This document shows positions 27,207 through 34,599 of a stretch of 64,000 nucleotides of DNA, piece by piece. Position numbers and translations under genes: made by a program. The number at the start of each line of letters is the position of its first letter. Position 1 is the first letter of the stretch. The stretch comes from Sceloporus undulatus (Eukaryota; Chordata; Lepidosauria; Squamata; Phrynosomatidae): positions 199,196,830 through 199,260,829 of the forward strand of contig NC_056523.1 of the NCBI RefSeq assembly GCF_019175285.1, in the 5' to 3' direction. The notes beneath the pieces were generated by a model, which was not told the origin of the DNA, searched no databases, and saw nothing but the letters and a program-made list of their open reading frames with translations.

Positions 27207-30200
27207 GTGTCTGGAACATGGCTAAAGCACTAAAGTCGTGTTTATTTATCTTTCCAACTTCGGAGTATGAGTCCAAAGGCTTCAATAAGAGAATGCAGGA
27301 CCCAACCCTAGTGACCACCAGTTAAGTTTCTAATTGCAAGAATATTAGTTTAAACGACTTTACACAAGTATCAAATATTTTTCTAATATAAAATTAATAT
27401 ACTGCAATATTTCCAGTCAGAAAGAAGTGACCACTGAGTATACCACATGATATGCCACAAACCAGCATCTTATCTGTTACTCATATATCATAGACATTTA
27501 ACTAAAATGACAAATTTCTTTCTAAAAGATACAGAGTTTTTCAGCATTCCAGAGACATCAGTAATTGTTGGACCAAACATAGTTTTAAATTTAAAGCTTT
27601 AGAGACTGGAGCTATGACATTTTTACATTGGTTGGTTTGTACAGGATATTCGAACTGTACCTTTACTGACATCAAATCCAGTGCTTACCAGCAAACATTT
27701 ATAAACTGCACCTGCTGTATTCATTTTATCTGCAAATACAGTTAGTTTGAAAACAGATGAATGGCTGAGGTGGTCAGAGTTGATGGCCAATGTATAGATA
27801 TCAAAGAACCGTCCAAAGGTGAGGCACCAAATCAGTTGTTTCCAAGATAGATTATGGGAGGGATACTAGAATCAAACCATATTTGGCAGCTGTATAGAGA
27901 AATCAAATGGTATGCCTTGTGACAGACTAGTCTAGAAATTTTACTTTAGCTTCTGAAAATGATAATTATATCTTCTTAAATGAAATATAGGTACTTAAAA
28001 CCATGGCTAAAATTTGGCTCTAAATCAAGATTTTAAGTTATGCTTTTGAAGTAGTATTTGGAAACTTTAGTTTCACACTAGTACCATAGTAAACAAACCA
28101 TAATAAAGATAAAATATTCATAGCGAAGATAAAACAACTGTCATAGATGTTGGGATATATTAAGTCCTTTAGGTTTATGTAGCTCAGCAAGCTAAACCTG
28201 TTTTAATGCACATTAAAAGACTTGACCCCAAGGTCAAGTTGTTGCTCCAAGGCAACAAAGCTTGGATAGTGTTATAATCCTAGTTATATCTTATCCTTGT
28301 ACTAAGACAAGGAATCAAAGACATATAAGCATGATAACATGCATGATTTCACACCTCTGTTCTCTGTGTAAGTTGTTTCTGACTTATAACGACCCAAAAG
28401 TGAATCTATCACAGGGCTTTTGGGGGCTGAGAGTGTGTGACTTACCCAAGGTCACCCAGTGAGTTCCTATGGGTGTGTGGGAAATTGAACCCTGGTCTCT
28501 AGAACTGATGTGGTGGCTCAAGTGGTTAAGACACTGACTCTGCAAAATTGGCAGGTTGGCAGTTTGAGGCCCAGGTGCCACATGATGGAGTGAGCTCCCA
28601 TCACTAGTCCCAGCTTCTGCCAACCTAGCAATTCAGAAATATGCAAATGAAAGTAGATACATAGATACCACTCCGGTGAGAAAGTAAACAACATTCTGTG
28701 CAATTGTGCTGGCCACATGATCACAGAGTAGTCTCTGACAACGCTGGTTCTTCAGCGTAGTAATGTAGATGAGCACCACTCCCTATGGTCGGACACGACT
28801 TGACAGCGTTGTCAGTGGGGAATACCTTTACCTTTTCCATCCAGAACTATAGTCCAGTACTCAAACCACTACACCACGCTCATTATCTATAGCTCTTCCA
28901 AAAAATCTCCACTATTTCTTCCCCCAATGGGGAAAAGATTAAATGCTCCCTTTTCCATACCTGATTATCCTCTTCAGAAGTAATTTTTTTTCCCCAAGAG
29001 GCTGTTCATACATTTGTATTTTGTGGTCTTGACTTCAGAAGAGCTACACAGATATAATAATATTAACAATGCACCCATTCCCGCTGCCACTGAATTGATT
29101 TTCTGAACTGAATCAACCAAAGTAGATCAAGTTATCTGGAATGAATAATTCTAATGTTGTAACTCTACATTTATTCCTAGTTTATTGACTGGCAGTTCAG
29201 CATAATGGAGGCATCAAGTGAAGTACTGTCCCATGCTTACAGAGATCTTTTGAAAGGTATTGCAGGATTTTAGTTCTTTATCATCTTTCAGTGGGAAAGT
29301 AGCAGCAATAATGGCCAAATTGTAAATAATCATCGTAGTGTAAATATGTCAAATTGTTTACACTGTATGACATTGTGAGTAGTGATTTGAGCACCAAGCT
29401 GAAGGCACTAAGGCCTTGAGCTCTTTCATTTCACAGTGGTTGAATAGATTCTCATGCATCAAGTCAAAAAAGGGAAAGGGCTGTGTGTATGCTTGCAGAA
29501 CAATTGGTTGCACTAGAGACCACTCTTGGAAAAGCACAATGACATCCAGAAATTTCATGGGAGCAACTGCTTTGATGGGAACATGTTAGCATTTTACTGC
29601 TGTATAGCTTTGAGGGCTAACTGTATTTGCATCATATGAAGCACAGCTGCGAAGAAATCTGAAGAAGTGTATATACAGAATGTCTGAAAATTATCTTTAA
29701 AATTGCAATTCTTTATAGAATTAAAATTGTAAAGATAATTTTCGGACACCCTGTACAAGCCCAGTTTTGATGAAGTCTTGTTATGCCTAATAATCTGTTA
29801 TCTTGTTTTAAAATTGTCTGTTCTGCCTACAGCTGTTACATATTGTATGCAACTCATGTGGATTTGGTTTCTTTTTGTTTGGTATTTATCTTGTTATAAG
29901 TATGTGTTTGGGGTTACATGTTTTCTAGCTCCTGTGATTTGTTGATATATATAATATATCAACAAATGCATTGTTCTTGTTGAATCCTACTGTTTACTAA
30001 ACAATGTTTTTTGTAAAACAGAATGAGATACAGGTTTGTTGTAATGATTTCCAACCCCCCCCCCCCAAAAAAAAAACTCTTTAAGTGGTAAAAACAGTAT
30101 TTAACATTTTTTTTACCAGCCCATCTTCTTAAGTAAAATAAAATTTACGAGTTTTCCTGTTTTAGCATAATCTCTATGCTTAAAAAGAGAGATTGATAAG

Positions 30201-30267
30201 ACCTGCAGTTTTAAGTAAGCATAAGATGACTGACATCATGAATTAGACCAAAGGTTGTCAAATGGCC

Positions 30268-30321
<54 letters not shown>

Positions 30322-31715
30322 CCTTTATTTATGAAGCGCTGTAAATTTACACAGCGCTGTACATACAAACTTGTTGAAGAGTTGTAGACCATTGTAGCAT
30401 TTCCTTTCCATTTATTGGTCTTGCTTTAATAACTTGCAGTGGTGAAATGTGATGAAGCATTTGCAAATGTTTTAAATAACTTTTTGTTTGATAAATCCAG
30501 AGCAACTATTCAGTGATAGGCAGATGCCCAGGGAAAATATGAAGAAACGCTGTGGAGTAAATCCAGTATGCTTATACAGATTGCCAGTAAATTTGATGGT
30601 TGTTGCCCAATCCATAACTTCTGTGTGAGATATTTAGATGCCCATAATGGTTAGCACATCTTCTAATATTTTAATTACTTACTTACTTACTTAATTACTT
30701 AATTAATTAAATAGTTGCACTGGGTTTGTTGAACAGTACATTATTTGTTGATGCCCCATCACGTATTTTCTTTCCATAGTGAAAACAGTTCTTCAACAGG
30801 TCTGTCAGCTTTAACAACTGGAAATTCTCATGAATCCAAGTGCAGACTATTTTAATCACTCTAAACAGGAAGAATGGACACTAAAAATAATTTTAAAAAT
30901 CAAGCTTCATCACAAACACCACAACCATTCTTGTTTCAAAAGCACTAATTCCATTGTCTGAGGTAAAGACCAAATCAAGGTAAATGTCTTGCCCTATGGG
31001 TTGGACTGATGACTAGATGAAGTGCTTCCACACGTAATTTTATTTAAGAAACCCATATGATTTAGCGAAGGGACAGGCACCTGTAGCCGTCTTATTTGTT
31101 GGTGGACTTCCATCAGCTCTACCTAGTGGTGAGGAATGCTGAGAGTTCTCATTCAAAAACACCTGGAAGCCCACTTTTATCTCTTCTTGCTCTAAGGAGT
31201 GTGAATGAAATATCTGAGAGAATGTGCTTCAAATTGAAATATAATTAGTTCACATTATTATAAAGGTGTTTCTGTTTTCAGTGATGACTTACATTGTGAA
31301 TCTTCTTTATTTTATCAGCTTCACTGTTGACCCTGAGGTCTCTCCCAGAGTTCAAGAAGAAGGCAACATGGACAAAGGCTTATGGATGGTAGCACCAACA
31401 AGACACCTTCACATGACTAGTGTTAAAATATGTCATGCCAAAGACCGTATATGCTATAGAGTGTTATGGATTTTCTATTCTACAGAGATGAATCTCTGGT
31501 CTCAGGATTCTCTGATCCAGAGGTAGATACTTAAAGCATATGTACATTTGTTCTGATTTATTAAAAGCAAAGCTACTGAATACTAATTTTGTCATGGCAA
31601 AATTTTTATTTGAAATTGACAGTTTCATTTTTTTAAAGTGTAAAGAATGACGTGAATGTTGACTGCAGAACTGGTTACAATGCAAAATAAAAATACCACC
31701 TTGAATTAGCAATTG
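3792..31715 (+). CDS. FOCAD: FOCAD (focadhesin), 3' part of gene: 16 coding exons, stop and 3' UTR
   Basis: Focadhesin is a large (about 1,800 residues in human) helical-repeat protein of the cytoplasm and focal adhesions. It is also linked to stability of the SKI mRNA-decay complex in liver. Sixteen exons are visible: 3792-3939, 4099-4218, 4920-5042, 7088-7165, 9381-9452, 10484-10586, 11824-11904, 13288-13416, 15296-15411, 17375-17635, 19634-19723, 21363-21540, 23706-23803, 26224-26472, 29181-29256, 31319-31392. Each has an AG acceptor and GT donor, and the phases join without a break, giving about 664 codons, roughly the C-terminal third. The C-terminus, ...LPEFKKKATWTKAYGW, matches the FOCAD ending I remember and fixes the identity. 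The 5' exons lie outside the window. Downstream, HACD4 and a type I interferon keep the order known in mammals. No frameshift or internal stop was seen, so the gene looks functional. Confidence 0.93.
4099..4218 (+). CDS. FOCAD: FOCAD coding exon 2 of 16 in window
   Basis: The exon is 40 whole codons, ILAYAISCVSIS... to ...KLQKLTEANQQ, between ACCCAG and the donor GGTTGT. The intron before it is only 159 bases. The sequence is helical with heptad-like leucines. Confidence 0.88.
4404..4610. mobile_element. Palindromic DNA element, family A, copy 1
   Basis: Inverted ends TGCATCTGGACTGCAGAAA and TTTCTGCAGTCCAGATGCA enclose an imperfect palindrome with the inner motif CCATGGCAGTTAAA-like arms. 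It is a non-autonomous element with no coding capacity, lying in the FOCAD intron after the 4099-4218 exon. Confidence 0.7.
4920..5042 (+). CDS. FOCAD: FOCAD coding exon 3 of 16 in window
   Basis: The exon is 41 whole codons, TAGFALALGNVVHGLS... to ...MKIVLAE, after a strong polypyrimidine tract ending TTGCAG and before donor GTACAG. Confidence 0.9.
5138..5233. mobile_element. Near-perfect 41-bp inverted repeat, MITE-like
   Basis: Arms 5138-5178 and 5193-5233 pair over about 41 bases with only one or two mismatches around a 14-base loop. Ends are ATTATC/GATAAT. The length and form suggest a short non-autonomous DNA transposon. Confidence 0.7.
5240..7080. other. FOCAD intron, mostly unassigned
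   Basis: Fragments resembling hAT-type GTTGTAG/CCCAT sequence occur near 5240-5310 and 6505-6600. The rest is AT-rich with no recognised gene or repeat. Confidence 0.35.
7088..7165 (+). CDS. FOCAD: FOCAD coding exon 4 of 16 in window
   Basis: The exon is 26 whole codons, GAPTMQRLAAVNGLVSVV... ending ...RAMLQ, between ATTTTAG and GTAAAG. It is too short to stand out as an open frame, but it is phase-consistent with its neighbours. Confidence 0.9.
7600..8995 (+). mobile_element. LINE (non-LTR retrotransposon) 3' half with a 203-codon open frame
   Basis: The frame 7636-8247 encodes a post-RT region: YLGLLFSNTGKW, ILSYGAELWG, then FLKRILGTDKNTPAQAVRAE and ELGTY...YWLKI. This Y-L-G...Y-G-A-E-L-W-G...F-L-R-x-L-L...E-L-G pattern is common in lizard LINEs. 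After the frame breaks, a degenerate tail continues to AATCAATAAAATTTGTTGTA near 8970. The clade was not resolved by eye. It sits sense-strand in the FOCAD intron. Confidence 0.7.
9381..9452 (+). CDS. FOCAD: FOCAD coding exon 5 of 16 in window
   Basis: The exon is 24 whole codons, LKTEAIQSSQFQSKLNEVI... ending in LSQ, between TTTCACAG and GTGAGA. The intron before it (7166-9380) holds a LINE copy. Confidence 0.9.
9990..10190 (+). mobile_element. tRNA-derived SINE
   Basis: A B-box-like GGTTTGATTCCC near 10041, then ACTGGGTGGCCTTGTGTGAG and a tail GAAGGCACACAATAGCAACA. This is the same family as the copy at 63268-63475. Confidence 0.65.
10484..10586 (+). CDS. FOCAD: FOCAD coding exon 6 of 16 in window
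   Basis: The exon reads IISFSGVIGLQTNSAWLLGH... to ...SATHSQTS, leaves one base for the next exon, and has acceptor TTACAG and donor GTAACT. A Trp-Leu-Leu-Gly-His motif sits in the middle. Confidence 0.9.
10914..10979. repeat. Perfect 33-bp tandem duplication
   Basis: Units 10914-10946 and 10947-10979 are identical (each starts ATCTAAACTGATGCCGATCC). GTGACACTAA is also doubled just after it. Confidence 0.9.
11824..11904 (+). CDS. FOCAD: FOCAD coding exon 7 of 16 in window
   Basis: The first two bases complete the codon split with the previous exon, giving VPPDFSYLPEKSFLRAATDF... to ...EAGKK plus one base. The acceptor is TTTCACAG and the donor GTAAAC. Confidence 0.9.
12107..12345 (+). mobile_element. 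SINE, MIR-like lizard family
   Basis: Reads TTCTGACTTATGGTGACCCT, then GGTTTGCCATTGCCTTCTCC, GCCCAAGGTCACGTA and CCCTGGTCTCCAGAG, ending in an AT repeat. The same block order appears at 26755, 28362, 31898, 32345, 36050, 40985 and 44345. Confidence 0.7.
12530..12755 (+). mobile_element. tRNA-derived SINE with L2-like tail
   Basis: AGTGGTTACCACGTTAGACT resembles an A-box head. GGTCAGTCACCCCGTGTCTG and GATGTTGTAAGGAGAA follow, then a degenerate ...GCAGGATATAAACATGA tail as in L2-mobilised SINEs. Confidence 0.6.
12950..13080. mobile_element. Inverted-repeat element, family H, copy 1
   Basis: GGGATCTTGTAGTACCTTTG opens the copy, and GTAGCATAAACTTTCATAGA is mirrored by TCTATGAAAGCTTATGCTAC. A second copy is at 37262-37430. 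Confidence 0.6.
13288..13416 (+). CDS. FOCAD: FOCAD coding exon 8 of 16 in window
   Basis: The exon reads GPEQVLPNLVKAAMVPIALT... to ...SVLSPLLRLDF plus one base, with acceptor CTGTTTTAG and donor GTGAGT. An apparent open frame continues past the donor but is intron. Confidence 0.92.
13480..13590. repeat. hAT-like MITE fragment
   Basis: Reads AGATGTTGTCAGATTGCACC, then CATGTGGCCAATAGTCAG and a GAAGGGCCACCATTG end, resembling half of the palindromic element at 56155. Confidence 0.4.
14296..14400. repeat. hAT-like palindromic fragment
   Basis: TTATAGCTCCCAGAGTTCCC is mirrored by GGGAATTGTAGTCCAGA, enclosing the CCAATTTGTCCAGTGGTCAT centre. Confidence 0.45.
15296..15411 (+). CDS. FOCAD: FOCAD coding exon 9 of 16 in window
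   Basis: The exon reads GDEIQQLCIKLAVTQAQSSQ... to ...APPLVYSLS and ends on a whole codon, with acceptor CTTTCAG and donor GTATGT. Confidence 0.92.
15925..16345. mobile_element. Inverted-repeat element, family E, copy 1
   Basis: The start TACTGTATATACTCGGTTAT is mirrored by ACTTATACATGGGTAAATAC. The inner parts GTATAAGTTGGAGG and TTGATTCATGGATAAGTCGA match copies at 49195 and 63545. No transposase is visible. Confidence 0.6.
16420..17180 (+). mobile_element. L2 LINE 3' fragment
   Basis: Degenerate reading of the L2 C-terminus (DYxxSELL...LQRIQNASGKLLTRDGHR) near 16475-16600, then GTGGAACTCCCTTCCACAGG, a tail TTGTAAGCCACATTGGGTCC and terminal AAATAAATAAAT. Confidence 0.7.
17375..17635 (+). 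CDS. FOCAD: FOCAD coding exon 10 of 16 in window (largest)
   Basis: The exon is 87 whole codons, IQAKRYLFTSLPVWVKYVAE... to ...AAERIFELLPNEIR, with acceptor CTCTTCAG and donor GTAAGG. It is rich in Trp, Leu and Phe, typical of packed helical repeats. An L2 LINE tail ends about 200 bases upstream. Confidence 0.93.
18655..18888. mobile_element. Palindromic DNA element, family B, copy 1
   Basis: The arms CCAAAATAAATCTTCTTCTG ... CAGAAGTAGCTTTATTTTGG pair along nearly their whole length, with GTATGCTGTTTAAATGATGC mirrored on the far side. Flanking TGGAG (18650-18654 and 18889-18893) looks like a 5-bp target duplication. Confidence 0.7.
19544..19568 (+). repeat. (GAAA)n microsatellite
   Basis: About six GAAA units, shortly before the FOCAD exon at 19634. 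Confidence 0.8.
19634..19723 (+). CDS. FOCAD: FOCAD coding exon 11 of 16 in window
   Basis: The exon is 30 whole codons, QNEVKMYIESAKCFSEMTDT... to ...IAQASK, with acceptor CTATTCAG and donor GTAATT. Confidence 0.9.
20795..20995. mobile_element. Palindromic DNA element, family A-like, copy 2
   Basis: AATTGCCATGGTTCCATCCT is mirrored by GGGTGGAACCATGGCAGTTA, and ATGGCTCTATAATTATGTAG mirrors the opposite end. Possibly a sister subfamily. Confidence 0.6.
21363..21540 (+). CDS. FOCAD: FOCAD coding exon 12 of 16 in window
   Basis: The exon reads NNLEKVTFVKVYLVSQGRFP... to ...IVIHENT plus one base, with acceptor TTTTGCAG and donor GTGAGA. It includes QKETIVWMLLHSFYHARI, a strongly helical segment. 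Confidence 0.92.
23706..23803 (+). CDS. FOCAD: FOCAD coding exon 13 of 16 in window
   Basis: Two bases complete the split codon, giving GVLKRMEWLLELMGFIRNVS... to ...VAPGE. The acceptor is CCTTGTAG and the donor GTACAT. Confidence 0.92.
24270..24520. repeat. Possible degenerate DNA-element remnant
   Basis: GATTCCCCAGGACTGCCTCC and GTTGGACTACAGCTCTTGCG resemble hAT-like MITE halves. Weak support. Confidence 0.25.
24901..24946 (+). repeat. (ATT)n microsatellite
   Basis: About 15 TTA/ATT units in the FOCAD intron. The flank GCGGTATATAAATAAAACAA is a LINE/SINE-type tail, a common seed of such repeats. Confidence 0.95.
25366..25642. mobile_element. Inverted-repeat DNA element, family F, copy 1
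   Basis: TACAGTGCGCCCGCGTCATA opens and CCTAAGGGAAGGGACCATTG closes, with CATTGGCTTTAATGGGGCTT inside. The same block order is in the copy at 36250. It is CpG-richer than its surroundings. Confidence 0.55.
26224..26472 (+). CDS. FOCAD: FOCAD coding exon 14 of 16 in window
   Basis: The exon is 83 whole codons, AVSFCLWIFASAVVAWADHA... to ...AKEPWKEQTQK, with acceptor CTGTTTAG and donor GTATGT. Its hydrophobic start could pass for a membrane segment, but it fits a buried helix of the repeat solenoid. Confidence 0.93.
26613..26640 (+). repeat. (CAT)n microsatellite
   Basis: Nine CAT units shortly after the FOCAD 26224-26472 exon. Confidence 0.95.
26755..26975 (+). mobile_element. SINE, MIR-like lizard family
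   Basis: Same blocks as the 12107 copy: TTATGGTGACCATAAGGCAA, GTCCAAGGTCACCTACTGAG, and TCCCAGAGTCCTAGTCCAGC, ending near GACCATATTGGTTCC. Confidence 0.7.
27137..27206 (+). repeat. (GAT)n microsatellite, about 23 units
   Basis: A long pure GAT tract. On the minus strand it reads as a run of Ser in a spurious open frame. Confidence 0.97.
27340..28360. other. FOCAD intron, unassigned
   Basis: AT-rich sequence with no recognised exon or repeat. Confidence 0.35.
28362..28890 (+). mobile_element. SINE, MIR-like family, split by a Sauria SINE
   Basis: The left part 28362-28506 (TTTCTGACTTATAACGACCC ... ACCCTGGTCTCTAGAACT) continues after 28842 (AGAACTATAGTCCAGTACTC to CTACACCACGCTC). The hexamer AGAACT is present on both sides of the insert. 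Confidence 0.7.
28507..28842 (+). mobile_element. Sauria SINE (ACA-SINE type), nested
   Basis: A tRNA-like head (GATGTGGTGGCTCAAGTGGT), then CCACATGATGGAGTGAGCTC, ATTGTGCTGGCCACATGATC, GATGAGCACCACTCCCTATG and the diagnostic GGTCGGACACGACTTGACAG, ending GAATACCTTTACCTTTT. Target duplication AGAACT at 28501-28506 and 28843-28848. This SINE is the clearest squamate marker in the window. Confidence 0.85.
29181..29256 (+). CDS. FOCAD: FOCAD coding exon 15 of 16 in window
   Basis: The exon reads FIDWQFSIMEASSEVLSHAY... to ...RDLLK plus one base, with acceptor TTCCTAG and donor GTATTG. The leftover G joins the last exon to make Ala. Confidence 0.9.
29676..29753. mobile_element. 78-bp mariner-like MITE with TA target site
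   Basis: CAGAATGTCTGAAAATTATC is mirrored by GATAATTTTCGGACACCCTG, and AAAATTGCAATTC/GAATTAAAATTGT form the inner arms. TA dinucleotides flank both ends (29674-29675 and 29754-29755), as for Tc1/mariner insertions. Confidence 0.75.
29938..29966. repeat. Perfect 13-bp palindrome with 3-bp spacer
   Basis: TTTGTTGATATAT, then ATA, then its exact reverse complement ATATATCAACAAA. It could form a cruciform or be a tiny element relic. Confidence 0.85.
30269..30321 (+). repeat. (ATT)n microsatellite followed by a LINE/SINE-type tail
   Basis: About 17 ATT units, then the near-palindrome AGCGCTGTAAATTTACACAG (30335 on), a tail sequence repeated in lizard retroposons. Confidence 0.95.
31319..31715 (+). 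CDS. FOCAD: FOCAD terminal exon: last 24 codons, stop, and 3' UTR
   Basis: After TTTTATCAG, the split codon gives ASLLTLRSLPEFKKKATWTK then AYGW and TAG at 31390-31392. A longer open frame in another phase covers the same bases but is not coding. The short 3' UTR runs to a canonical AATAAA at 31686-31691, with GT-rich sequence about 25 bases beyond, so cleavage near 31705-31715 is expected. Confidence 0.93.
31686..31691 (+). terminator. FOCAD: FOCAD poly(A) signal AATAAA
   Basis: A canonical hexamer about 295 bases after the FOCAD stop, followed by a GT-rich stretch near 31720. Confidence 0.7.
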
Positions 31716-31754
31716 CTGGCTGTGTTTTTCATATGAGAAGATAGGATACAGCAG

Positions 31755-31870
31755 CTTTCCTCAGTGTTGCACTTTTCAGATACTTTGAACTACAGCTCCA
31801 GACATTACTGGCCATACTAGCTGGGGAAGTTCAGAGGTGTTGTCTTAAAACATCTGGAAAACACTATGGG
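31755..31870. repeat. hAT-like MITE fragment
   Basis: AGATACTTTGAACTACAGCT and CATCTGGAAAACACTATGGG flank a GGCCATACTAGCTGGGGAAG centre, the layout seen at 56155. Confidence 0.45.
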
Positions 31871-31897
31871 GTGGCAGTGGTGAGGCTGTGATACAAG

Positions 31898-32056
31898 ATA
31901 CTTTGTTGTTGTTGTTGTGTACCTTGAAGTCATTCCCAGCTTATAGCAACCCTAAAGTGAACTTTTCATGTCTGTTTGTTTTTTGCAAGATTTCTTCAGC
32001 GGAGGTTTGCTGTTGCCTTCCCCTGAGGCTGAGAAGGTATGACTTGCCCAAGATCA
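31898..32056 (+). mobile_element. SINE, MIR-like family (partial)
   Basis: TTGTTGTTGTTGTGTACCTT, TTATAGCAACCCTAAAGTGA, GAGGTTTGCTGTTGCCTTCC and TTGCCCAAGATCACCCA in family order. It lies just after FOCAD's 3' end. Confidence 0.7.
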
Positions 32057-32084
32057 CCCATTGTGAGGCATTTTTGTGAGGCAT

Positions 32085-32208
32085 TTAGCCTTCTCTGTCA
32101 GAGCTCTGGTGTCACAACAAACTACATTTCCCAGTATTCTATAGCATTGAGCCATGGCAGTTAAAGTGGTGTCAAAATGGATTGTTTCTGTAGCATGGAT
32201 GCAGCCTC
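32085..32208. mobile_element. Palindromic DNA element, family A, partial copy
   Basis: TTCTATAGCATTGAGCCATG, GCAGTTAAAGTGGTGTCAAA and TTGTTTCTGTAGCATGGATG mark the right half; the left end is lost. Confidence 0.6.
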
Positions 32209-32344
32209 TGTTTTCTTCATGCTGGGAAGAGGTGCCCCCATTGAATTTAGCTGATGCAGATGGATGAAGCATTTGTTTCAGTTCATTTTTTAAGAATATC
32301 CCAAAATTTGTAAATTACATATTTGAGATAAAAATAATTGATAT

Positions 32345-32450
32345 TTGAGAGTTGTTTCTGACTTATGAAGACCCTAAGGTGCAACTATAATGGAGTTTTT
32401 ATGGCAACTTTCGTCAGAAGTGAGTTTGCTATTGCTAGCCTAAAGCTGAG
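32345..32450 (+). mobile_element. SINE, MIR-like family (short fragment)
   Basis: TTGTTTCTGACTTATGAAGA, CCCTAAGGTGCAACTATAAT and GCTATTGCTAGCCTAAAGCT; the 3' half is missing. Confidence 0.55.
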
Positions 32451-32654
32451 AGATTGGGTCTTGGGTTTCCCCCCGGAAGTCCTGCTCCCAGGAAGTGGAA
32501 GTCTTGCCCCCAGAAGTCCAACCCCTGGAAAGCAAAAGTCCCCCCCCCCAGGTGCAGGAATACCACTGAGGTTGGGCACTTGGTCTCTAAAAGGTTTGCC
32601 ATCACTGCTTTAGGATAGTTAGGCCTCTCATCACTGTCATAACAAAGCAAAATG

Positions 32655-34590
32655 GTGGCTCTGAGCTATTCAGTCTTTATTTGCTGTTGAGGTATATGAC
32701 CGTATAGCAGCTCATGCTTTTGCAATTTCACTCTTGAATTTAATTGGAAGCTTTGCTGTGTGTGGATTTGCACATTCTCACCAGTATTCCTTTTTTGTCT
32801 TACCTTTCTTTTTTCCCTCTGTGTTAGAGCTCTGTCTTGAATGTACCCCATGTACATTCCATATTTATGGCCCTGTCAACCCCCCAATTTATACTTCTAG
32901 TGAGATTGCAAATACAGCTGAATTTCGAAGTTTTCCCCTCAATCCATTACAAAATAAGATGGCAACCTGTGTTTGTACAAGTCTACTTGGGTAGGTGTTT
33001 ATGAGCACCATACAGATATTGGGAGGAGGTATGCAAATCTTACCCAGTGACCTACATTCTGGGATCATACAAATGAATCATTTTCACTCTTTACATTCAT
33101 ACCACTTTACAATGTTAAGTGTGCATCTCAGAATCTGAACTATAATATCACATTACATTCTATGTATCATATTAGCCACAGATTTGCTCATGGCTACATT
33201 TTGAATTTTTCATATCTGGATATACTAATGATACATCATTAAACCAAGTGTCCCCATACAAAGAATGACTGAGCTCCCAAATTAGCATGCATTTCTATTC
33301 CTTTATCATTTTTATTTTTAAGTTTTTTTAAAAAAAATCATGTATCCAGTGACTAAAAATTCATTAATGTGCGTAAAAGTTAATAAAATTCCACTATGTG
33401 GAAGAAAAGATTTCTGTGGAGAAGCATACACATGTCACTTCCAGCTCTTGACAAAGGTGAATTCTAGTCTTAAATGTTTGCAGTGATATACTTTCCCTCT
33501 GTTGACAGGGTAGCTTTGGGGTGTTTCTCAATATAGTGCCTGTCCTATGTTTAAACTATACCACTGTTATAGATGGAAGGATGGCTCACATTATAGAATG
33601 TCTCTCGTTGTGGGAAGAAAGATATGTACATAGAAAGCTAGTGTGTTGGAGAAACCTTTAGAATGCTTCTTCTCTCAGAAAACCCAATCCAGCATCAGAA
33701 TGTGGCATCTTTGGCCCACTACTGAATTTCATCCTGGGTCCTCCTATAAATCCTTCTCTCAGCAGCTGGTACTCTAATCACTACTGAGTGATGGATGGCA
33801 CAGTTTATGTTTCCCACAGTGTCCCAGGTGTACCTTTATATCTAAAGAAAATTACTCCAGTAATGCATCCCTTTAAAATGTCAAGTTTCCATCGTAGTGC
33901 CAGTGGTGATTGTGCTAAGAAGTGTAAAGTGAATATTCCATAGTATAATATTGGGATTGTCAAAAGCCATATTGGAACCAATGAACTTCCGATTCTTTAT
34001 TACCCTGTAATTTCTGTTCTTAAAACATTCATATTTTTTAATATTCCTGTCAAGTAAGTAAGTCAGCAAAGATGTCTTATCCTGCAGATAAAGACATTTG
34101 AATGGGAGTGCATGATGTACTGAGTCTGACTATATCTAATGAACTGTTTATTCGTTTTCTCACTTCCAATATTTGTTCATTTTGCAATCATCTTCACGGC
34201 TGTTTTCATTTTCAGTAATTCATATTGCCACAAACATATTCCAAAGAAGTAAGAAAGGCATAAGTAGTTTGTTTTATGACAGTAATAAGAAACACTTAAA
34301 GAGTAACACAGAAAAGCTCTTGGGTATGGATAATAAATTCTTAGGCTTAAATACAGTTGTTCATCTCAGCTAGAGTAGACCCAATGAATCACCAGAAACT
34401 TGGTCAATTAACATGTATGTAAGTTTAGTTGAACAGGTCTCATGTAGTTGGGACTAACAATTGGATTTAGGGCTGAATGTACATATATAATTCCTGCACA
34501 CTGGTTTGAATAGCCATCTCAGTGGAGTGGTGAATTTAGGGTTTAGTCCTAACTTTAAGGAACTGTCCAGCATGTCGAGCCTACTTTAGG
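32655..34590. other. Intergenic stretch between FOCAD and HACD4, unassigned
   Basis: No recognised repeat. The last HACD4 exon was sought here on the minus strand (MYFTY... reading) and not found. Confidence 0.35.
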
Positions 34591-34599
34591 AATGGGGTC

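Noticed and set aside
27115-27318. Minus-strand frame with a long Ser run
   Set aside because: It is the translation of a pure GAT microsatellite.
31266-31526. 86-codon open frame over the FOCAD terminal exon
   Set aside because: It is in a different phase from the spliced FOCAD frame, which gives the expected C-terminus and stop at 31390.
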